NCBI GenBank assembly: GCA_002914805.1
Contig: JXTB01000165.1
Coordinates: 694,586-758,585, forward strand
Length of the DNA stretch: 64,000 nucleotides
Direction: 5' to 3'
Source: Parasponia andersonii
Lineage: Eukaryota > Streptophyta > Magnoliopsida > Rosales > Cannabaceae
This document shows, piece by piece, positions 12,041-23,045 of this stretch. Both the position numbers and the translations under genes were made by a program. Numbering within the stretch: the stretch's first letter is position 1; the number at the start of each line of letters is the position of its first letter. A model generated the notes under the pieces. It did not search any database and was not told the DNA's origin. It saw only the letters and a program-made list of their open reading frames with translations.

Positions 12041-12161
12041 CACTACTACTCATACCCTCTTCTCAACCAAAGTAGCCAAAAACACCAATTTATTACTGTT
12101 TTCTTAGCTTTTCGATCCAAAAGAAATTAACCATTTTTCTCTCTCTCTCTCAACCAAGAAA

Positions 12162-12335
12162 ATGTCTCCCGTTTCCAAGAAAAATGTTGGGTTTTGGTGC
12201 AAGAAGCAGAAGCTTGGAGAAGGATATGCTAATGGTGATTTTGAATACGACCTTATTGACCCAGTTACTCGCACTGAAGGAGATGGAGATGATGATGACG
12301 ATGATGGGGGTTACGATTATGCTCCAGCTGCATGA
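12162..12335 (+). CDS. Small acidic protein, 57 residues, unrecognised
   Basis: An intronless frame of 57 codons begins MSPVSKKNVGFWCKKQK and ends GYDYAPAA. The N-terminal third is basic (about seven Lys before residue 18, with FWCKK at 11-15), the middle has DFEYDLIDP (26-34), and 41-48 is almost all Asp. There is no signal peptide or membrane segment. The ATG is the first one after a TATA box 130 bases upstream, a CT-rich leader lies between, and AAAATG is a good plant start context. The basic-then-acidic layout suggests a soluble nuclear or cytosolic protein, but no family is recognised and no function is claimed. The promoter position is the main reason to believe it is expressed. Confidence 0.6.
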   Translation: MSPVSKKNVGFWCKKQKLGEGYANGDFEYDLIDPVTRTEGDGDDDDDDGGYDYAPAA

Positions 12336-13845
12336 ATTAATTTATATTATTATGTAAGATTATATGAGTGAGTTTTTGTAGCGTATCGCAGCTGGACTAG
12401 TAGTATTATTAGTATATTTGAATGTTGACGTCTTAGGAAAACGATACAAATCTTAGTCATGGGGTCTTCTATATATATTATTGTTGTACCCACGTTCTCT
12501 CTAAGTTAATATATATATATATATAGTTGTAAAACGAATATGTATTAGGTTTTTTATTATGGACAGCAGGCTCTTGCTGACGAAATCTTGATGACCGTGG
12601 CTAAGTTAAATTTTCAGGGTGACGAAGAGTTTGAAGAGTTTATATATATGTCATCTTAATATTGCAGGTCATCATCACCCAACCAATTAATAAGTGACGT
12701 AATGTTAATGACTTAGAGTTACCCCACAAAGTATGTAATCTTTTGCCTGCAATTAGTTGAGGAGAAATTAATTTATTGTCATTGCAGTTTATATATGCAG
12801 AATTTTTGTATTCTCGTATTCTAACGGTTGGCCTCTGTCCTGCAATGCCTTACATATCAAGTTAGGCAGTGAATTCGAAGTTCATATACCAAAAACTATT
12901 TTTTAAAGGAGGGGAAATTTTTAAAGCTCCAAAGGAAAAAACATCTTTATTTAAATAGTATTCCTTCAAGAGTCCAAATATCTAGTACGTATAGATGAGT
13001 TATGAGTGACGGTAGACAAATGTACTTTCAGTGTTTAGAAACTCTGCCTAAAATGCATGTATGCCGACTTAAAGAGTCCATTCACAACTATTTTATTGGG
13101 TCTCCATTAGTTAAAAAGGTTTTTGTATCATAATTTTTTGTCCAATAGTCATAAACTCGCAACAAACTCCCATAGGCTGCTCCTTGGCAGAGATACCGTT
13201 CAGTGAGCAATGAGTTAATTATGTACTATTCTGTGAGCTGATTTACTTCAGGAAGTAGAATTAACCAATTAGATCCAAAGGGTTTGTTCATGATCACTTT
13301 CACTTTCTTGTTTATCAGTTTGATAATTACGCTGAGAGTGGTTGGAATAACAATTAAGGAAATTTATTGAAGAAGGGGAAACTATATACAAAAGAATAAA
13401 ATACAAGCTGGAATACAAAGCAACCAATCGTTGAAACCAGAGAACTAAAGGCCAGCATTATGAGTACAGATGTTCTAGCCAAAGAAACGGCTATAAGATT
13501 CCTGCCTTTAGCTTTTTCGTTCCAACCTTAATACCAGGTTTCTTCTTTTCGAGATTTTCTACAGAAATGTTCTCATCTGTCTGAGCCAAGCCAAGTCATC
13601 CAATAATTGAATAACACGCTACCTTGTAAGGAATGGAATCTATATCAGTAACAGAGGAAGTATTTAGCAAAACGGGGTCCTCTATTTCCAAAGTTTAACA
13701 TTTTTTTTTTTTTTTGAGTCATGCAAGGTGAAATATTCTTCTTCATCTTCAACTTAGCTCAACAGGAAAATGCTGTTGAAACTTGCTCAACCTTATCTAG
13801 AATCCGTCCCTGGTCCACTATCACCAACATTTCTACATTTTAAAA
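12336..13845. other. Intergenic / 3' flanks, no gene seen
   Basis: The first 250 bases are probably the 3' UTR of the small gene. The right part would be the 3' UTR of the minus-strand PPR gene. A poly-T run is at 13699-13716. No other coding sequence is supported. Confidence 0.5.
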
Positions 13846-13980
13846 TTATAGAGCAACTACCTTGAATATCTCAAGTTCAACCCCTTTTTCTTTGGTGGAT
13901 GTATAATTTGCAATCTTAAGCTGGTACAATTCCAGGAAATCAACCAGAACTTCTTGGGCGTAGGTTTCTCTGACAAGAAA
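13846..13980 (-). pseudogene. Open continuation of PPR frame beyond its stop
   Basis: After the TAA at 13981-13983 the same frame stays open for 44 codons to a TAA at 13846-13848. The first residues read FLVRET. In E/E+ PPR proteins the sequence after the SSIEI(N/D)G block is normally HEF followed by a short helical E+ region. Here the HE position reads Arg-stop (CGT TAA) and then Phe. The stretch therefore looks like a lost E+ tail, cut off by a GAA-to-TAA change. That is inference from the motif. Confidence 0.5.
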
Positions 13981-15897
13981 TTAACGGACAATACCATTAA
14001 TCTCTATTGAACTACATCCAGGCACCTTTTTCACTCCAAGATCTTTCATGATTCTTCTCACCTTTGTCATGTCTTCCCATCTATCAGCAGAGGCATAGAT
14101 GTTGGCAAGAAGCATGTGAACACTAGAATCACTTGATTCAATATCAGCTAGCCTTCTTGCCACTCGTTCACCCATCTCAACATTGCCATGGATTCTGCAA
14201 GCGCTAAGCAATGCACCATAAAGTGGAACTATAATATCATTATCGTCATTTGGGATCTTTTCTATCAACTCCTCTGCTTCGTCTAACAGTCCAGCTCGAC
14301 CAAAAAGGTCAATTAGACACCCGTAGTGTTCTAATTTTGGCTTAATCTCATATGTATCGGTCATGGAATGAAAGAGCTGGCGGCCCTCCTCAACCAAGCC
14401 TGCGTGACTGCAAGCACTTAAAGCACCAATAAAGGTGATATCGTCAGGGTAAATGCCAACTCTTTCCATTACTAAAAACAACTCTAATGCTTTGTTGGTC
14501 TTCCCATTCATGGCAAGTCCACAAATAATTGAAGTCCAAGAAGCTTTATCTTTGTCCCTTATGCCTTCAAAAATTGCCAAAGATTCATCTATGCACCCGC
14601 ATTTTGAATACATTTCTATAAGAGCGGTACCAACAACAGCGTCAATTTTGATTCCATGTTCATCTATGCAGCCGTGAATCCATTTCCCTTCCTGTAAAGC
14701 TCCCAACTGAGCACAACCTGTGAGGAGAGCAACCATGGTATACTTATCCGCTTTAACTCTTCTGTTTTGCATCTCCTGGAATAGAATCATTGCCTCGTCA
14801 AAACGGTTATACTGCACATATCCATTGATCATAACCGTCCAGAGAACGACATCTCTAATTGGACTCTTTTCAAACAACTCTCTAGCTTCATCCAGCTTAC
14901 CGTAATTTACATAACCAGACACCATACTAGTCCAACAGATGACATTTTTTGTCGGCATCTCATCAAAAATTTTCCGGGCAACATATAATAAACCACACTT
15001 TGCATACATATCTAATAACGCATTGCTGATTCTGACAGTGAAATCAAGGTTGTTTCTAACATAATCGTGAATTTCCTTTCCAAGTTCCAAATTTTTCATT
15101 GACGTACAAGCCGTCAGGGTAGTCACAACAGTAGCTTCATCCGGCTTCTCATTGCTCTCTACACGCATTCGTCCGAAAACACTAACAGCATCTGCAAACC
15201 TCCTGCACCTAACATACGCAGAAATCGTGACATTCCAAGAAACTGAATCTCTCTCAGGCATTTCCTCGAACAGTTCCGTGAAATACACAACCTCACCCAG
15301 TTGAGCATACATGTCAATGAGCGAGTTACAAACAAAAGTATCGAACTCAAGCCCAGTTTTCACCACAAACCCATGAACCTTTCTCCCTTCCTGAACCTGT
15401 CCCAGGCACCCAATCGCTTTAAGGACAAACGGGTACGTGAAATTATCAGGCCACAACCCAACCTCCCTCAGACGATCAAAAAGCAAGAGAACTCGTCCGA
15501 AACTACCCTTTTTAGCAAAAGCTTTAATCATAACATTGTAAATAAACAAAGATGGTTCTCGACTGAAATCGAATACCTTTTCAGCGTAACCCAAGTTCCC
15601 AAGAGATGGGTCCGTACAGAAGACCATGAGCTTGTTGAGAGTGCCTCTGCTTTGGTGTAATCCGGCCATGAAGATCTGGGTTTGGATTTGTTTGAGCTCG
15701 TTCAAGCTTCTGCAGATCTGTATATATCGGATGCATGAGGATTCGTCTAGTGTGGGTTTGCGCGGGAAGGTTGAGAAGAGGAGCGAATCACAGGCGACAC
15801 GGCGGGAAATGAACCTGAATGAACGAACGCAGTGCTGGGAGAAATACATGTGGTGACGTTTCTCAAAGTCCGGATTTTGAGTATTCGACTCGTGCAT
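13981..15897 (-). CDS. Pentatricopeptide repeat protein, PLS class, E type
   Basis: A single-exon frame of 638 codons. From about residue 90 to 560 it consists of tandem P, L and S repeats of 31-36 residues, with hallmarks such as YNVMIKAF, CNSLIDMYA, SWNVTISAYV, CWTSMVSGYV, VGTALIEMYSKCG and EHYGCLIDLFGRAG. The E motif follows and the protein ends PGCSSIEINGIVR, with no DYW deaminase. Such proteins bind organellar RNA one base per repeat and, in the E class, usually take part in C-to-U editing with a separate deaminase. Met17 is a likelier start than Met1, because MYFSQHCVRSFRFISRR that follows looks like an Arg-rich mitochondrial presequence. It resembles the Arabidopsis At1g31430-like group, as recalled. 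The frame may be shortened by a nonsense change at its end. Confidence 0.9.
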   Translation of the reverse strand: MHESNTQNPDFEKRHHMYFSQHCVRSFRFISRRVACDSLLFSTFPRKPTLDESSCIRYIQICRSLNELKQIQTQIFMAGLHQSRGTLNKLMVFCTDPSLGNLGYAEKVFDFSREPSLFIYNVMIKAFAKKGSFGRVLLLFDRLREVGLWPDNFTYPFVLKAIGCLGQVQEGRKVHGFVVKTGLEFDTFVCNSLIDMYAQLGEVVYFTELFEEMPERDSVSWNVTISAYVRCRRFADAVSVFGRMRVESNEKPDEATVVTTLTACTSMKNLELGKEIHDYVRNNLDFTVRISNALLDMYAKCGLLYVARKIFDEMPTKNVICWTSMVSGYVNYGKLDEARELFEKSPIRDVVLWTVMINGYVQYNRFDEAMILFQEMQNRRVKADKYTMVALLTGCAQLGALQEGKWIHGCIDEHGIKIDAVVGTALIEMYSKCGCIDESLAIFEGIRDKDKASWTSIICGLAMNGKTNKALELFLVMERVGIYPDDITFIGALSACSHAGLVEEGRQLFHSMTDTYEIKPKLEHYGCLIDLFGRAGLLDEAEELIEKIPNDDNDIIVPLYGALLSACRIHGNVEMGERVARRLADIESSDSSVHMLLANIYASADRWEDMTKVRRIMKDLGVKKVPGCSSIEINGIVR

Positions 15898-16379
15898 TGT
15901 TAAACTTTGATTTTAGGGTTTTTAAGGGTTTTACGGTAGAAAGACGGCAAAAAATTACAAATATACGGTGCAGCAAAACAATTGAGTTTACCTACGGAAT
16001 GCGATTGTCATTTTTACAAAAAGTGAAAATATATGAAAACAAAAATTATGTATTAGATATCACTTTATATGAGCATATAGTTAAACTAGTGTAATGGTCT
16101 GGTATCTTGCGACAGGTCTACATTTTAAAATTTATTTTTTTCCCCTTTTTCCATGTCTAATTTTTTTCGTTTACCCTACTCTTCCATTTATTTATTTATT
16201 TATTTGCTTTCATTTCCTTTTTATTTTTTTAATTCTTTTTTCATTTTTTTTCTTTCTTTTACTATTTTTTAATTATTTTTTTCAAAAAAAAATAATCTTA
16301 CTAGCTCTTTTTTTTCCTTTTTTTTCTGTTTCTTTTTATTTTTTTCATTTTAGGATAAAAGGAGTTATTTTTTTGTTAT
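15898..16379. other. Upstream of PPR gene; T-rich tract
   Basis: The bases nearest 15897 are the 5' flank of the minus-strand PPR gene. From about 16100 the plus strand is a long T-rich tract. The open frame through it encodes only low-complexity Phe/Leu and is not a gene. Confidence 0.6.
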
Positions 16380-17600
16380 TACCATTTTGGTTATTGATTT
16401 CTAGTTATTGCTACTAATTTGGTTACTAATTTAGGGTTACTACTACTAATTTAGTTGTATTGATTATATTACTATCAATTTAAATTTTTGGTTATTGGTT
16501 ACCACTATTTATGATGAGAATAAATATAGTTACTATTTACTCTGATTATTAGTTATAACTACTGGTTACCACTTTGGTTATTGGTTTTTTGTTACCATTT
16601 TTGTTATCGGTTTCTAGTTACCAATTTGTTACTGGTTTCTGATTATCGCTACTAATTTGATTACTAGTTTAGGATTACTGTTATTAATTTGGTCATTGGT
16701 TCATAGTTACTAATTACATTTCTACCAATTTGAATTTTTGTTTAATAGTTACCACTATCGATTGTGAAAATGAATATGGTTACTAGTTACTCTAATTACT
16801 AGTTACCACTTTTATTATTGGTTTCTGGTTACCAATTTGTTACTAATTTTTGGTTATCTCTCTTGATTTAGGATTACCACTACTAATTTGGTTACCGGTT
16901 TATAGTTATTGATTATATTACTACTAATTTGGACTTTTGGTTATTGGTTACCACTATTGATTATAAGAATGAATATGGTTACTAATTATTAGTTAATCTG
17001 ATTATAAATTAAAACATTGGTTATTGGTTTTTAGTTATCACTTTTGTTATTAGTTTTTAGTTTCTAGTTACTAATTTGCCACTGATTTCTGGTTACTACT
17101 GCTAATTTGATTACTAGTTTAGGATTATCATTACTAATTTGGTTACTAGTTTTTAGTTATTGATTATATTACTATTAATTTGGATTTTTAATTACTGGTT
17201 ACCACTACCGATTATGAGAATAAATATGGTTACTAGTTCCTAGTTACTTTGGTTACTAATTAATACTTTGGTTATTAATTTTTAGTTTTTGGTTACCTAT
17301 TTATTATTGGTTTCTAATTACCGCTATCAATTTGGTTACTGATTTAGGATTATTATTATCAATTTGATTACTAGTTTATAGTTATTGATTATATTACTAC
17401 CAATTTAGACTTTTGGTTACTATTCACTATTGCTGATTGTGATAATAAATGTAGTTACTAATTCCTAATTACTACTTTGATTTTTGGTTACTACTTTTTG
17501 TTATTAGTTTCGAGTTATTAATTTGTTACTAGTTATGAATTTGGTTTATAATTACTAATTACAAGAGTGATAGTAGTAACCAATTTTTTAGAGACTTCTA
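16380..17600. repeat. Degenerate satellite-like array, ~200-250 bp period
   Basis: The anchor TGATTATATTACTA (one copy altered) recurs at about 16461, 16711, 16910, 17161 and 17386, spacings of 250, 199, 251 and 225 bp. Each is followed by the same order of words: AATTTG.A.TTTTGGTTA, TTGGTTACCACTA, then GATTATGAGAATAAATATGGTTACTA. The rest of each unit is built of GGTTACTAATTT-like 12-mers, so there is a short period inside a long one. From 17600 to 17760 the words appear in reverse complement. No coding capacity. Confidence 0.85.
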
Positions 17601-17739
17601 GACTAATAACTATTTACAAAATTAATAATTAATTTATAACTAAGTTGGTTACTAAATACAAACATAGAGAGTGATAAGTTATCGATAACTACTCTTAGCA
17701 TTGGTTACCAATTATAAATTAATTATTGGTTATTAGTTA

Positions 17740-17880
17740 TTAGTTATGCTGATTACCAAATAAATAAATAATAACCAATTATTACATCAAAAAATAATAT
17801 TACAATACAAATATAACCAAAAACTAGTCATTACGTCAAAAAATAGTATTACAATACAAAGCACAAAGACATGATAAAGT
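17740..17880. repeat. Inverted arm of array and short tandem pair
   Basis: ATTACRTCAAAAAATARTATTACAATACAAA occurs twice about 50 bp apart (near 17782 and 17831). The preceding 150 bp contain reverse-complement versions of the array words to the left. No gene. Confidence 0.55.
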
Positions 17881-17923
17881 TTCCTATCAATCGAATAAAT
17901 GAAAATGAAATAGCAATTAGCAT

Positions 17924-19041
17924 CTAACCATGATCAATAAATAAAGTTTTCTTGAAAAATAATACTAAATTAAAAGCAAAAAAATAGAATCTGTGTACAA
18001 ATGCAGCTACACACTTTAAGAACCAATTTTGTTGCTCAATCAATAAGACCCACTTGCACTTCCTGACCCTGAGCTCTTTCACGATGACACTAAAACGTGT
18101 CCTGCAAATCAAAAAGGGGCTTCAGCCAAATGTTTGAATTTTCGAACAAATTAGGAATAGAATAGCTAAATCATTAAATTTCCAAACAAATCAACAGTAT
18201 TTGAAAGATTAAACAAAGCTAAAACCCTGATATTTCAAATTTATTCAACAAAACAATGTAATATAATTAGAAAATGAGAGAGATAACGCACCATAATTAT
18301 TCAAAAATAAAGAAAAGATGACTAAAGATCTAGACTTTCTTATTAGTTTTTTTTTCCCTTCCACTCACTGTTTTTATCATAACCAAATAAGACAAATCTT
18401 TCATATAAACCCCAAAAGTTATTCATATTTATTCCCAGATTTGAATTAATAAGAAAAACAAATCCTCCATCTTGAAACCCAAAATTTCAATTGAATAGTT
18501 CTATTAGATAATTATTTCAGATATGCACTCATTTATTATTTTCTAAGAACCCAACAAATCCACAACGTGGAAAAAAAAAAAAAAAAAAAAAGGAGACCCA
18601 CAATCCAATTAATGCAAGAAACCCCTAAAACTATATCATGGAGGAGAGAAAACTAAGCATAAAAAGGAAAAAATAAAAAAATAAATAAAAGAAAAGGGAT
18701 ATTGGAAGGGTTACCTGTGATGAAAAAGTTAGATTAGTGATAGAGACATAAGTGATTGATCCCCAATTTGTGGGAGGGAGACAAAGACCGGAGCAGCTAA
18801 AGAGAGAAGGAAATATCTGCAACAATGAACAACGTCGTTTGGGAATAACAAATGTCATTAGAATCGAGCTATGCCGAAAGAGAAGCTTTCAATGGAGATA
18901 TAATACCGAAAGAGATCGAAAAATAACTTACGACTCCATAGCCGAATCCTCCTTGGCTTGCTTGCCTCGACAAATAGCCACACCATTCCTGATAAGCTCG
19001 TCGTTGAGGGATCTCTCTAATTCGGTCTTATATTTAGCCAT
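17924..19041 (-). CDS. Candidate small spliced gene, unrecognised
   Basis: Exon 1 would run 19041-18932 on the minus strand: ATG then MAKYKTELERSLNDELIRNG and 17 more residues, ending in a consensus donor (GTAAGT at 18931). Acceptor TTGTTGCAG ends at 18817 and opens exon 2 (18816-18715, 102 bp, followed by donor GTAACC). In frame, exon 2 reads 28 residues and stops at 18729. Because 102 is divisible by three, skipping exon 2 keeps the frame into a third open block at 18101-17924 (acceptor TTTGCAG), which reads 58 residues including KELRVRKCKWVLLIEQ. Exon 2 could thus be a stop-bearing cassette exon. Exon 1 is charged and helical-looking; no family is recognised. Splice sites are by eye only. 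Confidence 0.35.
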
Positions 19042-20640
19042 CTGCTTCAGAGCTTTTAATTTTAAATCTTATTAAATTACAAAAAATAGTATATTTCATT
19101 AAAACACCGTATGAAAATAATAAGAAGAGTTGTGCCGTATATTTGATATTCGATATGGTCAATTTTTAAAAAAAATGTACAAAAATATCATTTTGACCTA
19201 AATTAGTCAAACGCATATCCTTTTCTCGTCGAGGAAATTTGATTTTTTATGTTATTTTTTCAAAAAAAAATTAAAAAATCCTGAAATTTGAAATTGTTTT
19301 GAAAAATCTCAGATTTAATTATAAAAATATTTTAAAAAAATACTATTTTTTTATTGATTCATGAGATACTTAAAGTTACTAAGAGGTAACTTGAATAGTT
19401 AATTCAATCAACTGGATTGGTTACTCTAAGTAATCTAACTGATTACCTCGAGTATTATTGAAAAATGCCAAATTTAAATAAAAATGGTATTGTTCTAAAT
19501 ATTTTTTAAAAATATTATTTGTCTAATAATATTTTTAAAGTATAATATTTTTCTAAATCAATTCAGAATTTTTCAAAAAAATGAGTCTATTTTTCAATTT
19601 TTGATATCTTGGGCCTGGAATTTTGTAAATAGCCCTTTCTCATTTTCACGGGTTATGTTTATGGGTTATCCACGAAGGCTTGATAATGGCCATCCAGCTT
19701 TTAGCAAAATGGCCAATTTTGACACTTCATTATAAAAGATATGTCACTTTTTTAGCTTTAATAACTAAATAGTTGAATATATTCCGCTTCTTTTTTCTTT
19801 TTTTTTTTTTTGAATCGAGTTAAATATATCAGTTGAGATATTAAATATATAAATTTATTTACTCAGAACAAAAATTAATATACTTAAGGAATAAAAAATA
19901 GGTCTAGTATATCAATTAATATATCACGCATATAAACTCATTTACTCAAATATAAAGCCTAACATACTTAGTGATGAATTGGGTTAGCTCAAGTGCTAAA
20001 AGTATTCTTTACCTAAAATCTCAAACTTAAGTTTGAGTCATATTTTGGGTAAGCATGAAAATTTACTTTTCTTAATAGGATATGGTGAGGATTGAATAAT
20101 AACAGATATTTTCTTATAATTTGTAATAAATGGATATCATTAGCTAAATCGCACTTTTTTAAAACAAAAGGCCTAAAATACTTAGTATAATTCGAATTGA
20201 GAATTTTTTTTTGAATAATCTGAATCCCGAATGTTAATTTATATACCCACATAAAACCTATATATCCGATTATTTATACCTATAAGGAAAAAAAAAAAAA
20301 AAAAAACAAACTAACAAACAAAATCAACATTTCCCAAAAGAAAGCATAAAAAATATTTAGTATAATTTCTCAAAAATAAAGTAGTAAATTGTAATTACCA
20401 TTAAAATTGTCAACCACATTATTTGCAATTAGGTAGGTAGTATGTTTTGAGAAGGTGTGGATAAATTTTAGACATTTTGACAATTGAAAACGCAAATAAT
20501 TACAGTACTCATATACTGAATGACCCCTGATAAATGACTGCCAATTGCCAAGGCACTTACGAGATTCGTGCACTTATTTGAGCCAATAATTGGATGAGCG
20601 TTAGAGCCAATAATCCGAAGAGCGCTAGAGTCACTTTCTT
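19042..20640. other. Intergenic, no gene seen
   Basis: AT-rich. Around 19490-19570 are TTTTCTAAAT/TTTTTAAAGTATA words like those in the 11195-11330 array. Near 20580-20632 a unit containing AGAGCCAATAAT and GAGCG is present twice. Poly-A and poly-T runs are common. Open frames are short and lack coding features. Confidence 0.6.
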
Positions 20641-20649
20641 CGCACTTTC

Positions 20650-20830
20650 GAAGGACTGTTTAAATGAATATTATAAAATGAATTATAATTAGAATAAAAG
20701 ATATTTAAATAATAATAGAATATAACATAATGTAACGAGTTATTTAAAATAATGAGTTATAATTTAAACAGGGGAAATTGAAATATGACACTTAAAAACA
20801 AGAGTAAAGATGCATTCTCGTTTTAATACG
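20650..20830. repeat. Dispersed AT-rich repeat, copy 1
   Basis: Contains, in order, a TTTAAATGAATAT-like start, GAATTATAATTAGAATAAAAGATATTTAAAT, AATAGAATATAA, a GAGTTATAATT word and TGAAATATGACACTTAAAAA. The same order recurs at about 22530-22670 and in part at 22905-23045, so the three are likely copies of one short mobile repeat. Confidence 0.55.
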
Positions 20831-20863
20831 AAAAAGGAAGTTCTAAATTTATTGATATATACA

Positions 20864-20985
20864 TTTTTAATTTTAATTATAAATTTACCTATAATTATAA
20901 TTAACGTACGCTAAAAATAATAATTAATTATAAATTTACCTATAATTTTAATTATAAGTAAATTTATAATTAAAATTACTAAAAA
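20864..20985. repeat. Inverted repeat, ~24-bp arms
   Basis: TTTTTAATTTTAATTATAAATTTA at 20864-20887 is matched in reverse complement near 20959-20985 with small gaps, and a second copy of ATTAATTATAAATTTACCTATAATT lies between the arms. It could form a cruciform and may be a small palindromic transposon relic. Confidence 0.6.
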
Positions 20986-21699
20986 TAATAATATAAGAAT
21001 TAAATACTAGCAGTATTTAAGAAGAGATAAATGTACGCTAAAAAGATGTTATTTTTCTTCTTCAAAACAATTTATTTAAACAAAAAAACAATAGAGCAAT
21101 GGATTTTAAAAAAAAATCTAAATTATTGTACGTGTATATATACATTCATATACTAGAAATACGAACTTAACTATCGTACTATTGCTATAAAACACTTATA
21201 AGAGCATAATTATTTGGATGATGAGACTTTGTACGACCAAAGAAGGAAAAAAAAAACAATAATGAGATAAATTAAGTTGATGTGATAATATCATTTGAGT
21301 TTTTTTTTTCCCTTTTATCCATCATTTTTTAATGATCAAAAATTTTATGTTTATCTTCTAGGAGAAAAACAAAATAGATGAAAAAAAAAGGTAGAGGTAA
21401 AAAGCACAAGGTACAAATGATAGATAATCTTTAAGAACAAATTAATAGAAATAAAATAAAAGACTAACTTAAAATAAAATTTAAGAAAAAAGCAAAAAAT
21501 TAATCAAATATGACAAACTTGATTTAATAATAGCTTCGTGCCACGAGTTTGTTGTTTTCATTCTCAATACAACAAAATTAGAAATATACAAAGCAAAAAC
21601 AGGTATTTTTGGAATAAAAGAATGTACAACGAAAAAAATAAAATAGTAAAATAATTATTTTGTAATATAAAAAGAAAATGAATGTATAGAGTCAAATTA

Positions 21700-21880
21700 T
21701 TGATAGATTTAAAACTTTCCAAAGAAAAATCTATTCTGATGATAAATTTAAAGAATATTTTATATTCTTCGAATGAAAAAATTGAATTATTAAAACAAAT
21801 ATCCATTTGAATAAGCTATTGAAATTTTAAAAAAAATAAAATTGTTGAAACAAATACACATTTGAATAGATGTAAGAATA
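21700..21880. repeat. Dispersed AT-rich repeat B, copy 1
   Basis: Shares with 22680-22800 an ordered set of words: AATTTTAAAGAATAT, TTCGAATRAAAAA, AAATTATTAGAACAAA-like, CATTTGAATRAGCYATTRAAAT. No coding capacity; probably a decayed small transposon. Confidence 0.5.
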
Positions 21881-22529
21881 GTCAATCTCTCAATCTAAAG
21901 ATACGAAAAGGTTAGTTTCCTTGTATTTCTCCATTTAATGTACGCTTGTCTATAATCTATGGTAATGTAAATTTTTAACATAAAGAAATGGGTTATTATA
22001 TAAATAAATAGACGTACATTTTTTCAATTGTAGCCCAAAAAAAATTATATTTTTAGTTATATCAAATAAAACTTTTAGAATTTAAAATCTAATCAAATTA
22101 AACTTGAAATAGCCGTTTGATCAAAATTAGTATAGAAAATGACCCATATGGGTTTAGTGTATGGAAAATGACCCTCATATTTGAGATGATCCTTTCAATA
22201 GGCATAGTCAAGGGACCAAATGTCCCGTTAACCTTATTCTTATTATCAAATACCCTAATATGAGATAGCCTCACTGTTTTAGACTTCTCCGATTGGACAA
22301 TTGCGTATGGATATAACCTTCTTCCATTTGTTTAAAGCTCAGTCAATTACTTTTGAATACATTTTTCAATACTCGATCATTATTTAGCCAACTATAAAAT
22401 AATTATTAATTATTAAATAAGAAAGAGTTAAAAGAAATAACATCTTTGAAAGCATTACTCATTCAAGGGAAAATTTAAGCTTTGNATTCGCATATATGTG
22501 TATATGTCTGAGATGATCCTTGATACCTA

Positions 22530-23045
22530 ATTTATTCATTTGAATGGATACATTTAAATATAATAGAATAGATCATAATTAGAATATGAAATATTTAAAT
22601 TATAATAGAATATAATAGGATATAATTTGAATGAGAGTTCTTGAAATGTAACATTCAAAAATAACCCTCAGGCTTTATTTTAATTTTAAAAATAAAAAAT
22701 TCATTCCAATAGTAATTTTAAAGAATATGTCCATTCGAATAAAAAAGCTAAATTATTAGAACAAACATTCATTTGAATGAGCCATTAAAATCGAAAAACT
22801 ATAATTATTTAAACAAATAACTATTTAAAATAGAAATGAGAATGTGAATGGTTTAAATGGTTGAAACAAATCAATTTAATAATATTTTGTTCCCTTTTAG
22901 TTTGCTTATTTGAATGAGTATATTTAAATAAAAATTGTAGAATGAGTTGCAATTAGAATAAGAGATATTTAAAATGAAATTAAGTAGAATGAGTTATAAT
23001 TAAAATATGAGTTGTAATTAAAATGAATAATTGGAGAACAACAGG
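22530..23045. repeat. Cluster of dispersed repeats A and B
   Basis: Holds the second copy of repeat A (22530-22670), the second copy of repeat B (22680-22800) and a third, partial copy of A (22905-23045). Units share words such as ATTAGAATAWGARATATTTAAA and TATAATAGAATA. A-B here and A ... B at 20650-21880 suggest that one compound element was copied. A single N at 22485 lies just left. Confidence 0.5.

Noticed and set aside
16094-16417. 107-codon frame rich in Phe and Leu
   Set aside because: It is the translation of a T-rich tract; no membrane-protein pattern beyond base composition.
16425-16440. TTTAGGGTTA resembling plant telomere repeat
   Set aside because: A single unit within a GGTTACTAATTT array, not a tandem TTTAGGG run.
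18752-19075. 107-codon plus-strand frame overlapping the candidate spliced gene
   Set aside because: No family likeness, and the minus strand has better splice and start signals over the same bases.
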